A stretch of 64,000 nt of DNA, from assembly GCF_002855575.1 (NCBI RefSeq), contig NZ_PKRQ01000004.1:186001-250000 (forward strand), written 5' to 3'. The notes under the pieces are model-generated. The model was not told where the DNA came from. It worked only from the letters and a program-made list of their open reading frames with translations, and searched no databases. The stretch's first letter is position 1, and each line of letters starts with the position of its first letter. Positions 36,480 through 44,575 of the stretch are shown here, piece after piece. The translations under genes were made by a program, and so were the position numbers. The DNA is from Tabrizicola sp. TH137. Its GTDB lineage: Bacteria > Pseudomonadota > Alphaproteobacteria > Rhodobacterales > Rhodobacteraceae.

Positions 36480-36542
36480 ATGTCCTGTCTCATTCTGACC
36501 CAGCGACCGGCCTGCCGGTCGGCCCGAGGGCCCCGCGCATGA
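36480..36542 (+). CDS. 20-codon upstream ORF coupled to rsfS
   Basis: A tiny ORF starts MSCLILTQRP after a strong AGGAGG and ends on a TGA that overlaps the rsfS ATG (ATGA, 36539-36542). An 8-bp hairpin (CGACCGGC, 36504-36511, with GCCGGTCG, 36514-36521) lies inside it. rsfS itself has no good Shine-Dalgarno, so it likely depends on translation of this ORF. Confidence 0.6.
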   Translation: MSCLILTQRPACRSARGPRA

Positions 36543-36913
36543 GCGAGACGGCCACGGCAACCGCCCCCGCCCACAGCTCCGAAGACATTCTCGCCGCCGT
36601 CCTCAAATCCGTCGATGACGACAAGGCAGAGGACGTGGTGCAAATCGACCTGCGCGGCCGCTCCGACGTGGCCGATTACATGGTCATCTGCTCCGGCCGC
36701 TCCTCCCGCCAGGTCGCCGCCATCTCGGAAAAGCTGGTGGACCGGCTGAAACAGGATTTCCGCCTGCATTCCAAGATGGAAGGCAAGGAAACCGGCGACT
36801 GGGTGCTGATCGACACGGGCGATGTGATCGTCCATGTCTTCCGCCCCGAAGTGCGCGAGTTCTACCAGCTTGAAAAGATGTGGCTGCCGGGAAGCGCGCA
36901 TCGCGGGGCCTGA
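36539..36913 (+). CDS. rsfS: Ribosomal silencing factor RsfS
   Basis: The 124-residue protein binds uL14 on the 50S subunit and blocks subunit joining during starvation or assembly. Typical blocks are DDKAEDVVQIDLRGRSDVAD, YMVICSGRSSRQV and GDWVLIDTGDVIVHVFRPEVREFY. It is 3 nt upstream of rlmH, a conserved pairing. In many genomes nadD precedes it; here the 20-codon ORF does. Confidence 0.94.
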   Translation: MSETATATAPAHSSEDILAAVLKSVDDDKAEDVVQIDLRGRSDVADYMVICSGRSSRQVAAISEKLVDRLKQDFRLHSKMEGKETGDWVLIDTGDVIVHVFRPEVREFYQLEKMWLPGSAHRGA

Positions 36914-36916
36914 TCC

Positions 36917-37390
36917 ATGCGGCTGCACATCTGCGCCGTGGGCCGCATCCGGGCCGATCAGCCCGAACGCGCCATTCTCGAAGACTACCAGATGCGGTTC
37001 AACCGCACCGGAAAGCCCCTCGCCCTTGGCCCGCTGACCGAGATCGAGGTCGAAGACAAGAAGGGCGGCGGGATGGAGGCCGAGGCCGAACTTCTGCTGC
37101 GCGCCGTCCCCGCCGGGTCGCTTCTCGCCACGCTTGATGAACGCGGGCGGGTGCTGTCCTCCCCCGAATTCGCCGCCCAGATCGCCCGCTGGCGCGACGA
37201 GGGGCGGCAGGACGTGGCTTTCCTTATCGGCGGGGCCGATGGTCTGGCCCCCGGCCTGCGCGACCGCGCGGCCTTCTCCCTCAGCTTCGGGCGCATGGTC
37301 TGGCCGCATATGCTGGTGCGCGCGATGCTGGCCGAACAGATCTACCGCGCCGCCACCATCCTTGCGGGCAGCCCCTACCACCGCACCTGA
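36917..37390 (+). CDS. rlmH: 23S rRNA (pseudouridine1915-N3)-methyltransferase
   Basis: The 157-residue SPOUT enzyme methylates pseudouridine 1915 in helix 69. It has FLIGGADGLAPGLRDRA and the C-terminal knot end RAMLAEQIYRAATILAGSPYH. It follows rsfS by 3 nt, and a pair of AT-rich palindromes lies after its stop. Confidence 0.94.
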   Translation: MRLHICAVGRIRADQPERAILEDYQMRFNRTGKPLALGPLTEIEVEDKKGGGMEAEAELLLRAVPAGSLLATLDERGRVLSSPEFAAQIARWRDEGRQDVAFLIGGADGLAPGLRDRAAFSLSFGRMVWPHMLVRAMLAEQIYRAATILAGSPYHRT

Positions 37391-37392
37391 CC

Positions 37393-37435
37393 AAATTTCT
37401 TCGAAGAAATTTGCAAAAGTTTTCGAAAACTTTTG
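37393..37435. repeat. Twin perfect palindromes with TTCGAA centres
   Basis: AAATTTCTTCGAAGAAATTT (37393-37412) and a second palindrome at 37414-37435 (CAAAAGTTTTC followed by its reverse complement) lie back to back between rlmH and gpmI. They are AT-rich islands in GC-rich DNA. The second could fold into a weak terminator. Confidence 0.75.
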
Positions 37436-37515
37436 TCCTTCCAACCTCACGCGTTGCCCCCCGATCCCCCGAGGGGTATTCAGCAGCCAACGACACCGCA
37501 AAGGGGCACGCCGCC

Positions 37516-39033
37516 ATGACCGTTCCGAAACCCGTCGTCCTCTGCATCCTCGATGGCTGGGGCCTGTCGGACCGGACCGAAGGCAATGCCCCCGCCCTGG
37601 CCAAGGTGCCGACCTTCAACCGCCTCTGGTCCACCTGCCCCCATGCCACGCTCATCACCCATGGCCCCGATGTGGGCCTGCCCTCGGGTCAGATGGGCAA
37701 TTCCGAGGTGGGGCACACCAATATCGGCGCGGGCCGCGTCGTGGCGATGGACCTTGGTGCCATCGACCTCGCGGTGGAAGACGGCTCCTTCGCCACGAAT
37801 GACGCGCTGCAAGACTTCATCGCCACGCTGAAATACACCGGCGGGGCGGCGCATCTGATGGGCGTGGCCTCCGATGGCGGGGTGCATGGCCATATCAACC
37901 ACGTCCTCGCCGCCTGCCGCGCCATCACCGCGGCGGGCGTTCCCGTCTGGCTCCATGCCATCACCGATGGCCGCGACGTGGCCCCGTCCTCCGCCGCAGG
38001 CTTCATCGCCGACCTCTCCGCCCGCCTGCCCGTCGGCGCGCGCATCGCCACGGTCATCGGCCGCTACTGGGCGATGGACCGCGATACCCGCTGGGACCGC
38101 GTCGCCCGCGCCCATGCCGCCATGATCCATGCCAGGGGCGAAACCGCCCCCGATGCCGCCACCGCCGTCGCCCAATCCTATGCCAAGGGCGAGACGGATG
38201 AATTCATCGCCCCCACCGTCCTCGCCCAGTACACCGGCGCCCGCGACGGCGACGGGTTCTTCTGCCTCAACTTCCGCGCCGACCGCGCGCGCGAAATCCT
38301 CTCCGCCATCAGCGACCCCGATTTCACCGCCTTCGACACCGCCCCCCGCCCGGCCTTCGCGGCCCGCCTCGGGATGGTCGAGTATTCCGACGCCCACAAC
38401 GCCTACATGACCACCGCCTTCCCCAAGCGCGTGCTGGTCAACACGCTGGGCGAATGGGTGGCCGCCCAGGGCCGCCGCCAGTTCCGCCTCGCGGAAACCG
38501 AGAAATACCCCCATGTCACCTTCTTCCTCAACGGCGGGCGGGAAGAGCCCTTTACCAGCGAAGACCGCACCATGCCGAAATCCCCCAAGGTCGCCACCTA
38601 TGACCTGCAACCGGAAATGAGCGCGCCCGAAGTCGGCGAAAGACTGGTCGAGGCGATCCGCGCGGGCTACGACCTGATCGTCGTCAACTTCGCCAATCCC
38701 GATATGGTCGGCCATACCGGCGACCTCGCCGCCGCCATCGCCGCCTGCGAGGCCGTGGATGTCGCCCTTGGCAAGGCCGTGGATACGCTGGATGCGGTCG
38801 GGGGCGCGATGATCGTCACCGCCGACCACGGCAACTGCGAACAGATGATCGACCCCGTCACCGGCGGCCCCCACACTGCCCATACCACCAACCCCGTCCC
38901 CGTGATCCTCTATGGCGGCCCCGCAGGTGCCACCCTGCGGAACGGCCGCCTTGCCGATCTCGCCCCCACGCTCCTCGCCCTCATGGGCCTGCCGCAACCG
39001 GCAGAGATGACGGGGAAAAGCCTCCTGCAATGA
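37516..39033 (+). CDS. gpmI: 2,3-bisphosphoglycerate-independent phosphoglycerate mutase
   Basis: The 505-residue glycolytic enzyme interconverts 3- and 2-phosphoglycerate using two Mn2+ ions. It has LDGWGLSDRTEGNA at the start, the catalytic Ser in MGNSEVGHTNIGAGR, and metal ligands in IVTADHGNCEQM and the GPHTAHTTNPVP segment. ATG 37516 follows a purine-rich stretch; upstream codons to 37411 overlap the palindromes. Its stop overlaps the next start as ATGA. Confidence 0.95.
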   Translation: MTVPKPVVLCILDGWGLSDRTEGNAPALAKVPTFNRLWSTCPHATLITHGPDVGLPSGQMGNSEVGHTNIGAGRVVAMDLGAIDLAVEDGSFATNDALQDFIATLKYTGGAAHLMGVASDGGVHGHINHVLAACRAITAAGVPVWLHAITDGRDVAPSSAAGFIADLSARLPVGARIATVIGRYWAMDRDTRWDRVARAHAAMIHARGETAPDAATAVAQSYAKGETDEFIAPTVLAQYTGARDGDGFFCLNFRADRAREILSAISDPDFTAFDTAPRPAFAARLGMVEYSDAHNAYMTTAFPKRVLVNTLGEWVAAQGRRQFRLAETEKYPHVTFFLNGGREEPFTSEDRTMPKSPKVATYDLQPEMSAPEVGERLVEAIRAGYDLIVVNFANPDMVGHTGDLAAAIAACEAVDVALGKAVDTLDAVGGAMIVTADHGNCEQMIDPVTGGPHTAHTTNPVPVILYGGPAGATLRNGRLADLAPTLLALMGLPQPAEMTGKSLLQ

Positions 39034-40142
39034 TCCGCCGCGCCGCCACCCTCGCGCTTGTCCTTCTCGCGGCCCCCGCTGCGGCGCAGGGCGTGGCCGA
39101 ACAGGCGGCGCAAGCCTCGGCCAATCTTCAGGCCGCCGTCGCGGCGCTGGAGGCGGCCGAGGGCGCCCGCGACCGTGTCGCCGCCCTCACCGACACGATC
39201 CGCGCCTATGAAACCGGCCTCGGCGCCCTGCGCGAGGCGCTGCGTCAGGCCTCCCTGCGGGAAACCGCCCTCACTCTGCAATTCAACGCCCAGCGCGACC
39301 AGATCGCCCAGCTCGTCGGCGTGCTGGGGCAGATGGAGGCGGAACCCGGCCCCTCCCTCCTCCTGCATCCTTCCGGCGCGCTCGGCACCGTCCGGTCGGG
39401 CATGATCCTCGCCGATGTCACCCCCGCGCTTCAGGCCGAAGCCGCCCGCCTTCGCGCCGAACTCCAGGAACTCCGCGACCTGCGCGCCCTGCAACTCGCC
39501 GCCGGCGAAACCCTCGCCCGCGGCCTCTCCGCCGCGCAAGAGGCGCGCACCGCGCTCTCGCAGGCGATCTCCGACCGCACCGATCTTCCCCGCCGCTTCA
39601 CCGAAGACCCCGATACCCTGCGCGGCCTGCTGGAAAGCGCCGACACGCTCGAAGCCTTTGCCGCAGGCCTCGCCCCCGACGAGACGGATACCGAAGATTT
39701 TGCCTCCGCGCAGGGCCGGCTGCCCTGGCCCGTGCTGGGGTCCATCCTGCTCCGCCCCGGCGAAGCCGATGCCGCCGGCATCCGCCGCCCCGGCCTCACC
39801 CTCTCCACCCGCCCCCGCGCGCTGGTCACCGCGCCCTGGCCCGCCACCATCCGCTATCGCGGCCCGCTGCTCGACTACGGAAATGTGATGATCCTCGAAC
39901 CGGGCGGGGGCTATCTTCTCATCCTGGCCGGGCTGGAAACCGTCTATGGCGAGGTCGGAGAGGTGGTCGCACAGGGTGCGCCCCTCGGTCTCATGGGCGG
40001 GAACGAGCCGGCGCTTGCAGACATCCTCGCCGCGTCGGAAGAAGGTGGTGGCGCACGCGAATCGGAAACGCTTTACTTGGAACTGCGGCAGGGAGCCGAG
40101 CCGGTGGACCCCGAACCCTGGTTCGCCGAAGGAAGGGATTGA
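39030..40142 (+). CDS. EnvC-like murein hydrolase activator
   Basis: The 370-residue periplasmic protein has a signal peptide (ALVLLAAPAAAQG), a long coiled-coil (about residues 25-200) and a C-terminal LytM-like domain. The LytM domain lacks the metal-binding His/Asp set, as in EnvC, which activates amidases rather than cutting peptidoglycan. It is translationally coupled to gpmI (ATGA) and precedes ctpA by 7 nt. This gene order is common in alphaproteobacteria. Confidence 0.86.
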   Translation: MIRRAATLALVLLAAPAAAQGVAEQAAQASANLQAAVAALEAAEGARDRVAALTDTIRAYETGLGALREALRQASLRETALTLQFNAQRDQIAQLVGVLGQMEAEPGPSLLLHPSGALGTVRSGMILADVTPALQAEAARLRAELQELRDLRALQLAAGETLARGLSAAQEARTALSQAISDRTDLPRRFTEDPDTLRGLLESADTLEAFAAGLAPDETDTEDFASAQGRLPWPVLGSILLRPGEADAAGIRRPGLTLSTRPRALVTAPWPATIRYRGPLLDYGNVMILEPGGGYLLILAGLETVYGEVGEVVAQGAPLGLMGGNEPALADILAASEEGGGARESETLYLELRQGAEPVDPEPWFAEGRD

Positions 40143-40149
40143 GTTCGAC

Positions 40150-41499
40150 ATGAAGAAGTTCGTCATGGCCGCATTGGGCGGCACGCTGGCGGGAGCCCTG
40201 ATCACCACGCAGGTCGCCGGACCGCTGATCGCGCAAGAGGCCGAACGAACCGAAAACGTCTATGAACAGCTCGATCTGTTCGGCGACATCTTCGAACGCA
40301 TCCGCGCCCAGTATGTCGAAGAGGTGAACAGCCAGGAACTGATCGAAGCGGCGATCAACGGCATGCTCACCTCGCTCGACCCGCACAGCAGCTATCTCGC
40401 CCCCGAAGATTTCGATGACATGCAGGTCCAGACCCGCGGCGAATTCGGCGGTCTGGGGATCGAGGTCACGCAGGAAGAAGGCTTCGTCAAGGTCGTCTCG
40501 CCGATGGACGGCACCCCCGCCGATGCGGCGGGAATCGAGGCGGGCGATTTCATCACCCATGTGAATGGCGAAAGCGTCCTCGGCCTCACCCTCGACGACG
40601 CGGTCGAAATGATGCGCGGCCCGGTCGGTTCGGAAATCATCATCACCGTGGTCCGCGAAGGCGTGGAAGAACCCTTCGACGTCTCCATCATCCGCGACAC
40701 GATCAAGGTCACCGCCGTCCGCTCGCGCATCGTTGGCAACACCGTCGTCCTGCGCGTCACCACCTTCAACGACCAGACAACGCCCGGCCTTGAAGAGGAA
40801 CTCAAGAAGTCGCTCGAGGAACTCGGCGGTCTGGACAATGTCGATGGCTTCGTCATCGACCTGCGCAACAATCCCGGCGGTCTCCTGACCGAAGCGATCA
40901 GCGTCTCCGACGCCTTCCTCGACAAGGGCGAGATCGTCTCCACCCGTGGCCGCGACCCGGCCGATGGCGAACGCTTCAACGCCACGCCGGGCGATCTGGC
41001 CGGGGCCAAGCCCATCGTCGTCCTCATCAACGGCGGCTCCGCCTCCGCATCGGAAATCGTCGCCGGTGCGCTTCAGGACCACCGCCGCGCCATCGTGGTC
41101 GGCACGAAAAGCTTCGGCAAGGGCTCGGTGCAAAGCGTCGTCCCCCTGCGTGGCGATGGGGCCATGCGCCTGACCACCGCGCGCTATTACACGCCCTCGG
41201 GCCGTTCGATCCAGGCGCTCGGCGTGATGCCCGACATCGTGGTCGCCCAGCCGGCCCGCCCGCCGGAACCGGAAGGGGAAGAGGAGGAACGGTCCATCGC
41301 CCTCCAGCCGCAATCCGAGGCCGATCTGCGCGGCATCATCTCGAACGATTCGATGACCGAAGACGAACGCAAGCTTCTGGAAGAGGAACGCGCCCGGATC
41401 GAGGAAACCGCCGCCCTGCGGGACGAGGATTACCAGCTCGCCTATGCGGTGGACATCCTGCGCGGCCTCAAGGCCGTCGCCCCCTCGGCCCAACCCTGA
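40150..41499 (+). CDS. ctpA: Carboxyl-terminal processing protease (S41)
   Basis: The 449-residue protease has an N-terminal membrane/signal segment, a PDZ domain (about residues 85-165; GEFGGLGIEVTQEEGFVKVV) and an S41 domain. The catalytic Ser lies in NGGSASASEIVAG (near residue 299), and Lys in GTKSFGKGSVQ (near 324). It trims periplasmic proteins, and in several bacteria targets peptidoglycan hydrolases, fitting its position after EnvC. Confidence 0.95.
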   Translation: MKKFVMAALGGTLAGALITTQVAGPLIAQEAERTENVYEQLDLFGDIFERIRAQYVEEVNSQELIEAAINGMLTSLDPHSSYLAPEDFDDMQVQTRGEFGGLGIEVTQEEGFVKVVSPMDGTPADAAGIEAGDFITHVNGESVLGLTLDDAVEMMRGPVGSEIIITVVREGVEEPFDVSIIRDTIKVTAVRSRIVGNTVVLRVTTFNDQTTPGLEEELKKSLEELGGLDNVDGFVIDLRNNPGGLLTEAISVSDAFLDKGEIVSTRGRDPADGERFNATPGDLAGAKPIVVLINGGSASASEIVAGALQDHRRAIVVGTKSFGKGSVQSVVPLRGDGAMRLTTARYYTPSGRSIQALGVMPDIVVAQPARPPEPEGEEEERSIALQPQSEADLRGIISNDSMTEDERKLLEEERARIEETAALRDEDYQLAYAVDILRGLKAVAPSAQP

Positions 41500-41538
41500 C
41501 CCGGAGGCGCGGCCCCGTCCAAAGGGCCGCGCAGACCC

Positions 41539-42024
41539 ATGACGATCGACCCCGAAACCCTGCCCTACCGCCCCTGCGTCGGCGTCACGCTCATCAACGC
41601 GAAGGGCGAGATTTTCGCTGGCCAGCGTCTCGATGCCACCGTCCCCGCCTGGCAGATGCCGCAAGGGGGCATCGACGATGGCGAAAAGCCCCGCGCCGCC
41701 GCCCTGCGCGAACTCTGGGAAGAAACCGGCGTCACCGCCGATCTGGTGGAATTCATCGCCAAGACGCCCGACTGGGTCACCTATGACCTGCCGCCCGAAC
41801 TCCTGGGCAAGGTCTGGGGAGGCAAGTATCGCGGACAGCGCCAGAAATGGTTCCTCTTCCGCTTCACCGGCACCGACGACCAGATTCGCATCGACAGCGC
41901 CCACCCGGAGTTTTCCCGCTGGCGCTGGATCGGCGCGGCCGAAATGGTGGCCTCCATCGTCCCCTTCAAGCGCAAGGTCTATGACGAGGTGGTGGCCGCC
42001 TTCCGCCCCCACCTCGCGCCGTAA
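41539..42024 (+). CDS. rppH: RNA pyrophosphohydrolase
   Basis: The 161-residue Nudix enzyme removes pyrophosphate from the 5' end of triphosphorylated RNA, which starts decay. The Nudix box reads [20 protein letters not shown] followed by [16 protein letters not shown] and FPAWRW-like FSRWRWIG are typical of RppH. It is last in the gpmI-envC-ctpA-rppH cluster. Confidence 0.93.
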   Translation: MTIDPETLPYRPCVGVTLINAKGEIFAGQRLDATVPAWQMPQGGIDDGEKPRAAALRELWEETGVTADLVEFIAKTPDWVTYDLPPELLGKVWGGKYRGQRQKWFLFRFTGTDDQIRIDSAHPEFSRWRWIGAAEMVASIVPFKRKVYDEVVAAFRPHLAP

Positions 42025-42027
42025 TGG

Positions 42028-43071
42028 TCACTGCGCCGCGATCCGCGCGCCCGCGACCATGTCCTTCACCATCGGAATGACCTTCTCGCCATAAAGGCGG
42101 ATGCTCTCCATCAGATGGACATGCGGCATCGGCCCGGTCGAATACTTCATGTCGAACCGCGTCACCCCCAGCGCCGTCAGCGTCGCCGCGATCTTCCGCG
42201 CCACCGTCTCGGGGCTGCCCACATAGAGCGACCCCTGCGTGATCTCGCCCATGAACCGCTCCGTCGTCACCGGCGGCCAGCCGCGCTCGGCCCCGATCCG
42301 GTCGAACATCGCCTTGTAATGCGGCCAAAGCTGCTCGGCCGCCGCCTCATCCGTCTCGGCCACATGGCCGGGGCTATGCACGCCGATGGGCCGCACCACG
42401 CCTCCCACCTGCGCCACCGCACGGTGATACAGGTCCACATAGGGTTTGAACCGCCGCGGATCGCCGCCGATGATCGCCAGCATCATCTGCAAATCCTGCC
42501 GCACCACCCGGATCACCGATTCGGGGCTTCCCCCCACGCCAACCCAGACCTGCATCCCCGCACCCAGCGACGGATAGACCCGCGCCCGGCTCAACGGCGC
42601 CCGCGTCTCGCCGGACCAGGTCACCTCCTCCTCCCGCACCAGCCGCGCGAAAAGGTCCAGCTTCTCTTCGAAAAGCTGCTCGTAATCCTCCAGCGCATAG
42701 CCGAACAGGGGAAAGCTCTCCGTAAAGGACCCGCGCCCAAGGATCACTTCCGCCCGCCCGCCCGAAATCGCGTTCAGCGTGGAAAACCGCTGGAACACCC
42801 GCACCGGATCATCCGAAGACAGCACCGTCACCGCCGATCCCAGCCGGATGCGGTCCGTCCGCGCCGCGATGGCCGCCAGCACGATCTCCGGCGCCGAAAC
42901 CGAAAAATCCGCCCGGTGATGCTCGCCCACGCCCAGGAAATGGATGCCCACCTGATCGGCCAGCACCCCTTGCTCCACCACCTCGCGCAGCACCACCTCA
43001 TGGTGCTGCAACCGCCCCTCCGGCCCCAGCGTCGTGTCGCCGAACGTGTCCAGACCCAGTTCCACCTGCAT
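42028..43071 (-). CDS. Luciferase-like (LLM) flavin-dependent oxidoreductase
   Basis: The 347-residue protein has the bacterial luciferase fold: VELGLDTFGD, FLGVGEHHRADFSVSAPE, GRAEVILGRGSFTESFPLFG and MKYSTGPMPH. Members use FMNH2 or F420; FMNH2 is expected here. ATG 43071 follows GGAGG by 5 nt. Substrate not predictable. It converges on rppH with 3 nt between stops. Confidence 0.85.
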   Translation of the reverse strand: MQVELGLDTFGDTTLGPEGRLQHHEVVLREVVEQGVLADQVGIHFLGVGEHHRADFSVSAPEIVLAAIAARTDRIRLGSAVTVLSSDDPVRVFQRFSTLNAISGGRAEVILGRGSFTESFPLFGYALEDYEQLFEEKLDLFARLVREEEVTWSGETRAPLSRARVYPSLGAGMQVWVGVGGSPESVIRVVRQDLQMMLAIIGGDPRRFKPYVDLYHRAVAQVGGVVRPIGVHSPGHVAETDEAAAEQLWPHYKAMFDRIGAERGWPPVTTERFMGEITQGSLYVGSPETVARKIAATLTALGVTRFDMKYSTGPMPHVHLMESIRLYGEKVIPMVKDMVAGARIAAQ

Positions 43072-43146
43072 CGCGGCCTCCATCATCCATTGCGGCGAAG
43101 ATAGGCCCATCCCGCGCCGGACGGAACTCCGCACCCGCGCACAGGC

Positions 43147-43740
43147 TCAGCGCAGCACGAACCCCACCTCGTTCAACCGCGCCGCCGCAGGCGTCCAGGG
43201 CGCATCGTAGAAGGCATAGACCGGCCCCCCCTCCACCCGCAGCCCCCGCGCCTCGGCCCAGTCCCGCAACGCCTCCGCCCGCGCCGCCATGTCGGCACTG
43301 TCGGGCATCCCCGAAAACCCCTCCACCACCATCCGTGCCGCAGGCAACTCGCGCAGCACCACGCGGGCATCGCGCGGCACGGGCAGCCCCGCCGCCACGG
43401 CATCGGCCGGCATGGTGAAACGCACCGTCCAGACCCCCGCGCCCCGATCCGCCTGCTCCACCGGCACGGTCATGGCGATCTTTCCACCCCCTTCATTGCC
43501 GCCAAAGATATACCCCGCCAGCAGCCCGAACCCCGTATTCACCGCCGCCTTCCTCTCGCCCCGCACAGCCACCTCGGCCACCACGCGCCGCCCATAAGCC
43601 CGCACTTCCCGCGCGCCCTCCGCCGCCTCCACGGCATAGGCAGGCCGCTCATATCCCTTCCGCGTCATCCCGCCCTCTTCCCCGGCCCATCCCGCCCCGC
43701 ACAGGGCGAGAGCCGCCACCAGACCCATCCCGAACCGCAT
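43147..43740 (-). CDS. SOUL-type haem-binding family protein, secreted
   Basis: The 197-residue protein has a signal peptide (GLVAALALCGAGWAGE) and a SOUL domain: YERPAYAVEAAEGAREVRAY, LLAGYIFGGNEGGGKIAMTV and the end AFYDAPWTPAAARLNEVGF. Other SOUL proteins bind haem or hydrophobic ligands. It is the gene next upstream of the LLM oxidoreductase on the same strand. Confidence 0.85.
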   Translation of the reverse strand: MRFGMGLVAALALCGAGWAGEEGGMTRKGYERPAYAVEAAEGAREVRAYGRRVVAEVAVRGERKAAVNTGFGLLAGYIFGGNEGGGKIAMTVPVEQADRGAGVWTVRFTMPADAVAAGLPVPRDARVVLRELPAARMVVEGFSGMPDSADMAARAEALRDWAEARGLRVEGGPVYAFYDAPWTPAAARLNEVGFVLR

Positions 43741-43893
43741 CCCATCCCCCCACGCCACCACACCAAACCTAGCGCGCGCCCGGCCCCGGCCCAGCCACCC
43801 CTCCCCCCGGTCGCATCCCCGCCCCATTCACGCCCCAGCTTGGACGCGAATCCCGCGCATCCTTTCCCAACGCCTTGCGACGGACCCATTCCC

Positions 43894-44367
43894 ATGACCA
43901 ACGCCGATTTCGAAGCCCGCCTCGCCCGCATCCGCCAGACCACCCAATATCCCGCGCCCCCTACCCCCACTGGCCGCCCCAACAGCAGCCCGCCCCGCAC
44001 CTATCGCGACCGGCTCGACCGCGCCCTCGCCGCCGCCGCCGCCGCAGGCATCACCGAAAAGGACTGCTTCCCCCCCGCCATGCGCGCCCTCTCTGCCATG
44101 GGCATCCCCGTGCGCCCGCTCCACTTCAAATCCGTCACCTCCCTCTTCCTCTTTGGCCTCTGCCTCGGCCTCGGCATCTTCGGCGGCGTGCTCTGGCTCC
44201 TGTCCTCGGGCATCGTGCCCACCCCCGAACGCGGCGCCCTTGTCACGGTGATCCGCTTCGGCTGGCCCGGCGTCTTTATCACCTCGCTCTGTATCGGCGC
44301 AGCCTTCGCCTTCGTCATCCGCAGGCAAGCCGCCCGCGCCGGCCTCCCCCGCTGGCAGGATCTCTGA
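43894..44367 (+). CDS. Two-helix membrane protein of unknown function
   Basis: The 157-residue protein has a soluble N-terminus with Ala/Arg-rich helices (RDRLDRALAAAAAAGITEKD). Two membrane helices follow (LFLFGLCLGLGIFGGVLWLL and FGWPGVFITSLCIGAAFAFV). A loose resemblance to DUF6404 was noted but not established. It is transcribed away from the SOUL gene. Confidence 0.65.
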   Translation: MTNADFEARLARIRQTTQYPAPPTPTGRPNSSPPRTYRDRLDRALAAAAAAGITEKDCFPPAMRALSAMGIPVRPLHFKSVTSLFLFGLCLGLGIFGGVLWLLSSGIVPTPERGALVTVIRFGWPGVFITSLCIGAAFAFVIRRQAARAGLPRWQDL

Positions 44368-44383
44368 CCCGCGCGCAGCCTGC

Positions 44384-44412
44384 TTGCCAGAAACGGGATT
44401 CGCGCGTATCTA
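44384..44412 (+). promoter_or_regulatory. Promoter upstream of leuC
   Basis: TTGCCA (44384-44389), exact 17-nt spacer, TATCTA (44407-44412). The expected start point, about 44419, coincides with the ATG of a 29-codon frame. Confidence 0.65.
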
Positions 44413-44419
44413 CGGGCCC

Positions 44420-44509
44420 ATGACCCGCTTCTTCGACATGGCCGATCACGCCCGCCTGCCCTGGCGCTTCACCCGCGAAAGCCGGTCCGTCCTCGCACGA
44501 CTTATCTGA
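44420..44509 (+). CDS. Possible leaderless leader peptide before leuC (29 aa)
   Basis: The frame starts MTRFFDMADH and ends SVLARLI-stop. Val, Leu, Leu and Ile fall among the last six codons. GACGC (44508-44512) can pair with GCGTC downstream, and GGCGC with GCGCC further on, so alternative stems are possible. No U-run follows, so classic attenuation is unproven. It lies 66 nt before leuC. Confidence 0.4.
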   Translation: MTRFFDMADHARLPWRFTRESRSVLARLI

Positions 44510-44575
44510 CGCTGCCCCAATGCGTCCCGGCGCAGCCGCGCCACACCCACAGCCATATCCAACAAGGGATGAGCC

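Noticed and set aside
36480-36542. The 20-codon ORF as a Cys-sensing leader like those of sulphur genes
   Set aside because: It has only two Cys codons not clustered at the end, and rsfS has no link to sulphur; general coupling is simpler.
39991-42012. A 673-codon minus-strand frame opposite envC, ctpA and rppH
   Set aside because: Gly/Asp/His-rich shadow crossing gene boundaries of three firm genes.
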